From Saprospiraceae bacterium (lineage in GTDB: Bacteria > Bacteroidota > Bacteroidia > Chitinophagales > Saprospiraceae), in the NCBI GenBank assembly GCA_028285085.1, contig JANQQI010000048.1:1-34721 (forward strand): DNA of 34,721 bases, read 5' to 3'. A program made the position numbers and the translations under genes. Shown in pieces: positions 31,743 through 34,721 of the stretch. The notes below the pieces were generated by a model. It was not told the DNA's origin, did not search any database, and worked only from the letters and a program-made list of their open reading frames with translations. Positions within the stretch are counted from its first letter, which is position 1. Each line of letters starts with the position of its first letter.

Positions 31743-33395
31743 TTAGTGACGCATTTGCTTAAAGGCATTGATCAAGCCATTGGTAGACGCATCGTGGGTA
31801 TTCACCTCCGCATCCCCTTCCAGCTCGGGCAGAATCTTCTTGGCTAATTGTTTTCCCAGCTCTACGCCCCATTGATCAAAACTGAAAACATTCCAAATTA
31901 CACCTTGTACAAAAATCTTATGCTCGTACAGTGCGATCAAACTACCGAGGGTGTGCGGGGTCAGTTTTTTCACCAAAATGGAATTCGTTGGACGATTACC
32001 GGAAAATGCTTTAAAAGGCACTAAGAAAGCGATCTCTTCCTCCGTCTTACCGGCTGCGAGTAGTTCCTCTCGCACTTCCGCCTCTGTTTTGCCAAGCATT
32101 AAAGCTTCTGTCTGCGCAAAGAAGTTCGACAGCAAAATAGCGTGGTGCTCGCCAACAGGATTATGACTAATAGCCGGTGCAATGAAATCTGCGGGGATCA
32201 ACTTGGTCCCTTGGTGGATTAATTGATAAAACGCATGCTGCCCGTTTGTCCCAGGCTCTCCCCAGAGGATCGGCCCCGTTTGATACGCTACGGATTGCCC
32301 TCCGCGGTCAACCGATTTGCCATTACTCTCCATATTGGCTTGCTGGAAGTAGGCAGCAAACCGATGCAAATATTGATCATAGGGCAGGATAGCTTCGGAT
32401 TCGGCCCCGAAGAAGTTGTTATACCAAATGCCAATTAAAGCCATCGTAACGGGTAAATTATCAGCAAATTCCGCCGTTCGAAAATGATTGTCCATCGTGT
32501 GCATTCCTTCTAGAATTTCCACGAAAGACTGGAATCCAATCGTACAAGCTACCGTCAAGCCAATAGCTGAAGAAAGCGAGTATCGGCCTCCAACCCAGTC
32601 CCAAAACACAAACATATTCTCCGGTGCAATACCAAATGATTTGACCTTTTCCAAATTAGTTGAAACGGCCACAAAATGGCGAGCCGTCGCCGCTTCATCT
32701 TTGAAATGTTGCAGTAACCATTTCCGAGCAGTGAAAGCATTAGTCATCGTTTCCTGAGTGGTAAACGATTTGGACGCAATCACAAATAAGGTGGTTTCGG
32801 GCGACAAGTTACGTATCGTTTCCGCAATATGGGTACCATCAACATTGGAGACAAAATGAGCGCGCAAATGATCGGCTCGATAAGCACCCAAGGCTTCCGT
32901 CGCCATCACCAAGCCCAGGTCAGAACCTCCGATGCCAATATTGACAATATCTGTGATAGCCTTACCAGTATATCCCAGCCATTCCTGATTTTGAATTTGC
33001 GTCGCGAAGCGCTCCATTTGCTGCAACACCTCATTCACTTTCGGCATCACATCCTCTCCGTCAACGTAGACCGGGATATTAGAACGATTGCGTAGTGCGG
33101 TATGTAGCACCGCCCGACCTTCGGTAGCGTTGATTTTTTCTCCGGCGAAGAAAGATCCAATCGCCGTTTCCAACTCACATTCGGTAGCAAGCTGACGAAG
33201 CAAATCCATCGTTTCGGCAGAAACAATATTTTTAGAAAAATCTAATAACAAATCACCAAACCGAAGCGAAAATTGCTCGAAACGTGCCGGATTATTGGCA
33301 AAAAGATCGCGCATGTGCTGCGATTTCATCTCGGCGTAGTGTTGTTCTAAAGCAGACCAGGCGGCCGTCGTTGTGGGGTTGATGTTTTGTAACAT
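31743..33395 (-). CDS. pgi: Glucose-6-phosphate isomerase
   Basis: This 550-residue glycolytic enzyme converts glucose-6-phosphate and fructose-6-phosphate in the cytoplasm. Family signatures are present: '[16 protein letters not shown]', '[16 protein letters not shown]', '[15 protein letters not shown]' (signature 1) and '[18 protein letters not shown]' (with the catalytic His region). Near the C-terminus comes '[24 protein letters not shown]', with the catalytic base region and Lys. The length is that of the long bacterial and eukaryotic type (about 550). It is the first gene of a two-gene operon with the PGI/PMI-like gene. A -7 element (TATGTTTG on the minus strand) lies 85 bp upstream. 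No defects are seen. Confidence 0.97.
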   Translation of the reverse strand: MLQNINPTTTAAWSALEQHYAEMKSQHMRDLFANNPARFEQFSLRFGDLLLDFSKNIVSAETMDLLRQLATECELETAIGSFFAGEKINATEGRAVLHTALRNRSNIPVYVDGEDVMPKVNEVLQQMERFATQIQNQEWLGYTGKAITDIVNIGIGGSDLGLVMATEALGAYRADHLRAHFVSNVDGTHIAETIRNLSPETTLFVIASKSFTTQETMTNAFTARKWLLQHFKDEAATARHFVAVSTNLEKVKSFGIAPENMFVFWDWVGGRYSLSSAIGLTVACTIGFQSFVEILEGMHTMDNHFRTAEFADNLPVTMALIGIWYNNFFGAESEAILPYDQYLHRFAAYFQQANMESNGKSVDRGGQSVAYQTGPILWGEPGTNGQHAFYQLIHQGTKLIPADFIAPAISHNPVGEHHAILLSNFFAQTEALMLGKTEAEVREELLAAGKTEEEIAFLVPFKAFSGNRPTNSILVKKLTPHTLGSLIALYEHKIFVQGVIWNVFSFDQWGVELGKQLAKKILPELEGDAEVNTHDASTNGLINAFKQMRH

Positions 33396-33479
33396 GATGA
33401 CAAGATTAATAATGGCGTTGGAGAAGCGTTAGGAACGAATTTCAAAAAGCTCAATGGCCTTTGGAACGATTCCAAAAAT

Positions 33480-33487
33480 CAAACATA
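33480..33487 (-). promoter_or_regulatory. Promoter -7 element of the pgi operon
   Basis: On the minus strand TATGTTTG is a perfect TAnnTTTG element, 85 bp before the pgi ATG. The expected TTG at 20 bp upstream is not present. Confidence 0.45.
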
Positions 33488-33541
33488 TTTTCGCTGCAAT
33501 ATTAAACATAAATCCCGAAATTAAAGGGAAAATCAAGGCTT

Positions 33542-33901
33542 ATGCACAAGCATTTAGAGCGCGGGCAACGTGGGGAACAAATTGCTTTCGATTTCCTACA
33601 GCGGGAGGGCTGGACGATCCTCGAACGTAACTGGCGATTTAGCCGGGCGGAAGTTGATCTGATCGCCAAAGAGGGTGACGTCTTAGTATTCGTAGAAGTC
33701 AAAACGCGGCATTCTGATGTACACGGTGCACCGGAGTTGGCCGTCAATGAGAAAAAAGAAGCGCTCCTGCTTGATGCAGCTCAGGTTTATATGGCTCAAA
33801 TTGGACACGAATGGGAGATCCGCTTCGATATTATTTCTGTCATTCTCCATCCAAAAGTGCAAATACAACACTTTAAAGACGCATTTTTCCCGTCGTGGTA
33901 G
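33542..33901 (+). CDS. YraN family (UPF0102) nuclease-fold protein
   Basis: This 119-residue protein has the family's full length. It carries the restriction-endonuclease-like core 'RGEQIAFDFLQREGWTILERNWR', 'RAEVDLIAKEGDVLVFVEVKTR' (the ExD...ExK-like residues) and a C-terminal 'WEIRFDIISVIL' strand. YraN proteins are predicted nuclease-fold proteins; their function is not settled. The ATG at 33541-33544 gives the normal N-terminus. The gene is divergent from pgi across 146 bp and precedes the sensor-like membrane protein by 69 bp on the same strand. Confidence 0.93.
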   Translation: MHKHLERGQRGEQIAFDFLQREGWTILERNWRFSRAEVDLIAKEGDVLVFVEVKTRHSDVHGAPELAVNEKKEALLLDAAQVYMAQIGHEWEIRFDIISVILHPKVQIQHFKDAFFPSW

Positions 33902-33970
33902 TGTTTTCTACGGTTTAGCATCATTTTTGCACTCCATTGCCAGAACAACCAAAAAACTGAGTAGTGCGGG

Positions 33971-34721
33971 ATGGAGCTACCGTCAATCATATACATACTA
34001 CTGTTCAGTCTACAACTGGTTTTAGGGACTAGAATTTATCTCATCAGTCCCGATCGGACCCTGTATCGACTTCACTCTCTTGCCATGTTCGTGGCAAGTA
34101 TTACGATATTTGTAGAATACGAGATTGCCAAATCCGACCAACTTGAAGTGGTCCGTGGTCTCTCTCAATATCATACTTCCGCCAATATTAGTCTCGTCTG
34201 CATATTCGTCATCATTTCCTGGTTGTTCGCACGACCGTTTCGTAACTATCGTTACAGCAAGTGGCTCAATGGCATTCCTTTGACCTTGATCACGGTGAGC
34301 GGCGCCATCATTGTCATCCAGCTGTTAACGCATAATTTCTATACCGATTCGGATCTACGCATGACGGATGGCTTGTGGACTTACAGGCTTTCGCTTGACT
34401 CTTTGTGGGCCTACGCCTACGTCACCTGGTTTGCCGCCGCACTAGGGATGATTTCCATGGCACTTTATCGAGCGTATAACCAAGAACGGTTTCACCTCTA
34501 TCGCTACTGGAAGTTCATTCTGTTCATCATTTTTACCTTGGTGACGCTCTATCTGTTTGTGATGTTCATCTGGAGTCCAAGTACCATGACGGAGAGTCGG
34601 GCGGATTACACCATGTCGCCTTATCTGGGCTTATTAACGTTGTTTTTGAGTTGGACCTTCACCAATTTCAAATTGTTCGAAGTGACGCCAACGGCAGCGA
34701 TCAATAATATCCTAGGCTCAA
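33971..34721 (+). CDS. Multi-TM membrane protein, probable sensor kinase N-terminus (partial)
   Basis: The frame from the ATG at 33971 stays open to the right edge of the window (250 codons), so the C-terminus is missing. It shows about seven hydrophobic segments: starting 'MELPSIIYILLFSLQLVLG', then around 'SLAMFVASITIFVEY', 'SLVCIFVIISWLFA', 'LTLITVSGAIIVIQLL', 'WAYAYVTWFAAALGM', 'YWKFILFIIFTLVTLYLFVM' and 'SPYLGLLTLFLSWTF'. The segment 'FTNFKLFEVTP' followed by 'AINNILGS' is like the junction between a 7TM sensor region and the PAS or kinase part of Bacteroidota signalling proteins. The kinase domain itself is not in the window, so the assignment is tentative. Confidence 0.6.
   Translation, partial: MELPSIIYILLFSLQLVLGTRIYLISPDRTLYRLHSLAMFVASITIFVEYEIAKSDQLEVVRGLSQYHTSANISLVCIFVIISWLFARPFRNYRYSKWLNGIPLTLITVSGAIIVIQLLTHNFYTDSDLRMTDGLWTYRLSLDSLWAYAYVTWFAAALGMISMALYRAYNQERFHLYRYWKFILFIIFTLVTLYLFVMFIWSPSTMTESRADYTMSPYLGLLTLFLSWTFTNFKLFEVTPTAAINNILGS

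Overview
The window looks like a chromosomal segment of a Bacteroidota bacterium, most likely of the Saprospiria (Lewinella/Haliscomenobacter type; the lineage is inferred, not proven). Three things support this. Several secreted proteins end in a type IX secretion (T9SS) sorting domain of the 'YPNP...GxYxL' kind. Several genes are preceded by Bacteroidota-type promoters (TTG, about 19-20 bp, TAnnTTTG). Shine-Dalgarno sequences are mostly weak.

Positions 1 to about 16435 are the right-hand part of an integrated prophage whose left end lies outside the window. It holds the end of a portal-like gene, a DUF6712-like connector gene, a beta-helix tail-spike-like gene with a signal peptide, a gp10-like small structural gene, a tape-measure gene, and a tyrosine integrase facing inward from a tRNA-Ala(GGC) gene that is the probable attachment site. 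Between the tail-spike and gp10-like genes lies about 8 kb of cargo (3.8-11.8 kb) that does not look structural. It comprises a PadR regulator with two small membrane proteins, an unknown soluble protein, two paralogous 87-residue proteins flanking a large helical-repeat protein, an intergenic region packed with hairpins, and a divergent pair of three-TM pentapeptide-repeat proteins, one built from near-identical 15-bp repeats. Several cargo genes are visibly more AT-rich than the structural genes.

From 16.4 kb rightward the content is ordinary host chromosome: a secreted GH18 chitinase-like protein, an aldo/keto reductase and arylamine N-acetyltransferase pair, a helical-repeat protein distantly like the one in the prophage, a T9SS-secreted protein, DUF805 and DUF2071 proteins, a membrane-anchored glucosaminidase, an acyl-CoA oxidase/dehydrogenase-like enzyme, a T9SS-secreted FG-GAP protein broken by a one-base frameshift, a PsbP-like secreted protein, a pgi plus phosphoglucose/phosphomannose isomerase operon, a YraN protein, and the start of a multi-TM sensor protein running off the right edge.

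The most noteworthy non-coding signals are three. First, a 5' leader (6233-6402) has mutually exclusive base-pairing arms, one of which covers the start codon of an 87-residue protein. Second, a 265-bp run of consecutive hairpins (8271-8534) contains a degenerate 100-bp-spaced repeat. Third, a 750-bp gene-free region (25228-25981) has two strong terminators with no gene in front of them. All functional statements rest on reading the sequence and family knowledge; no database search was run.
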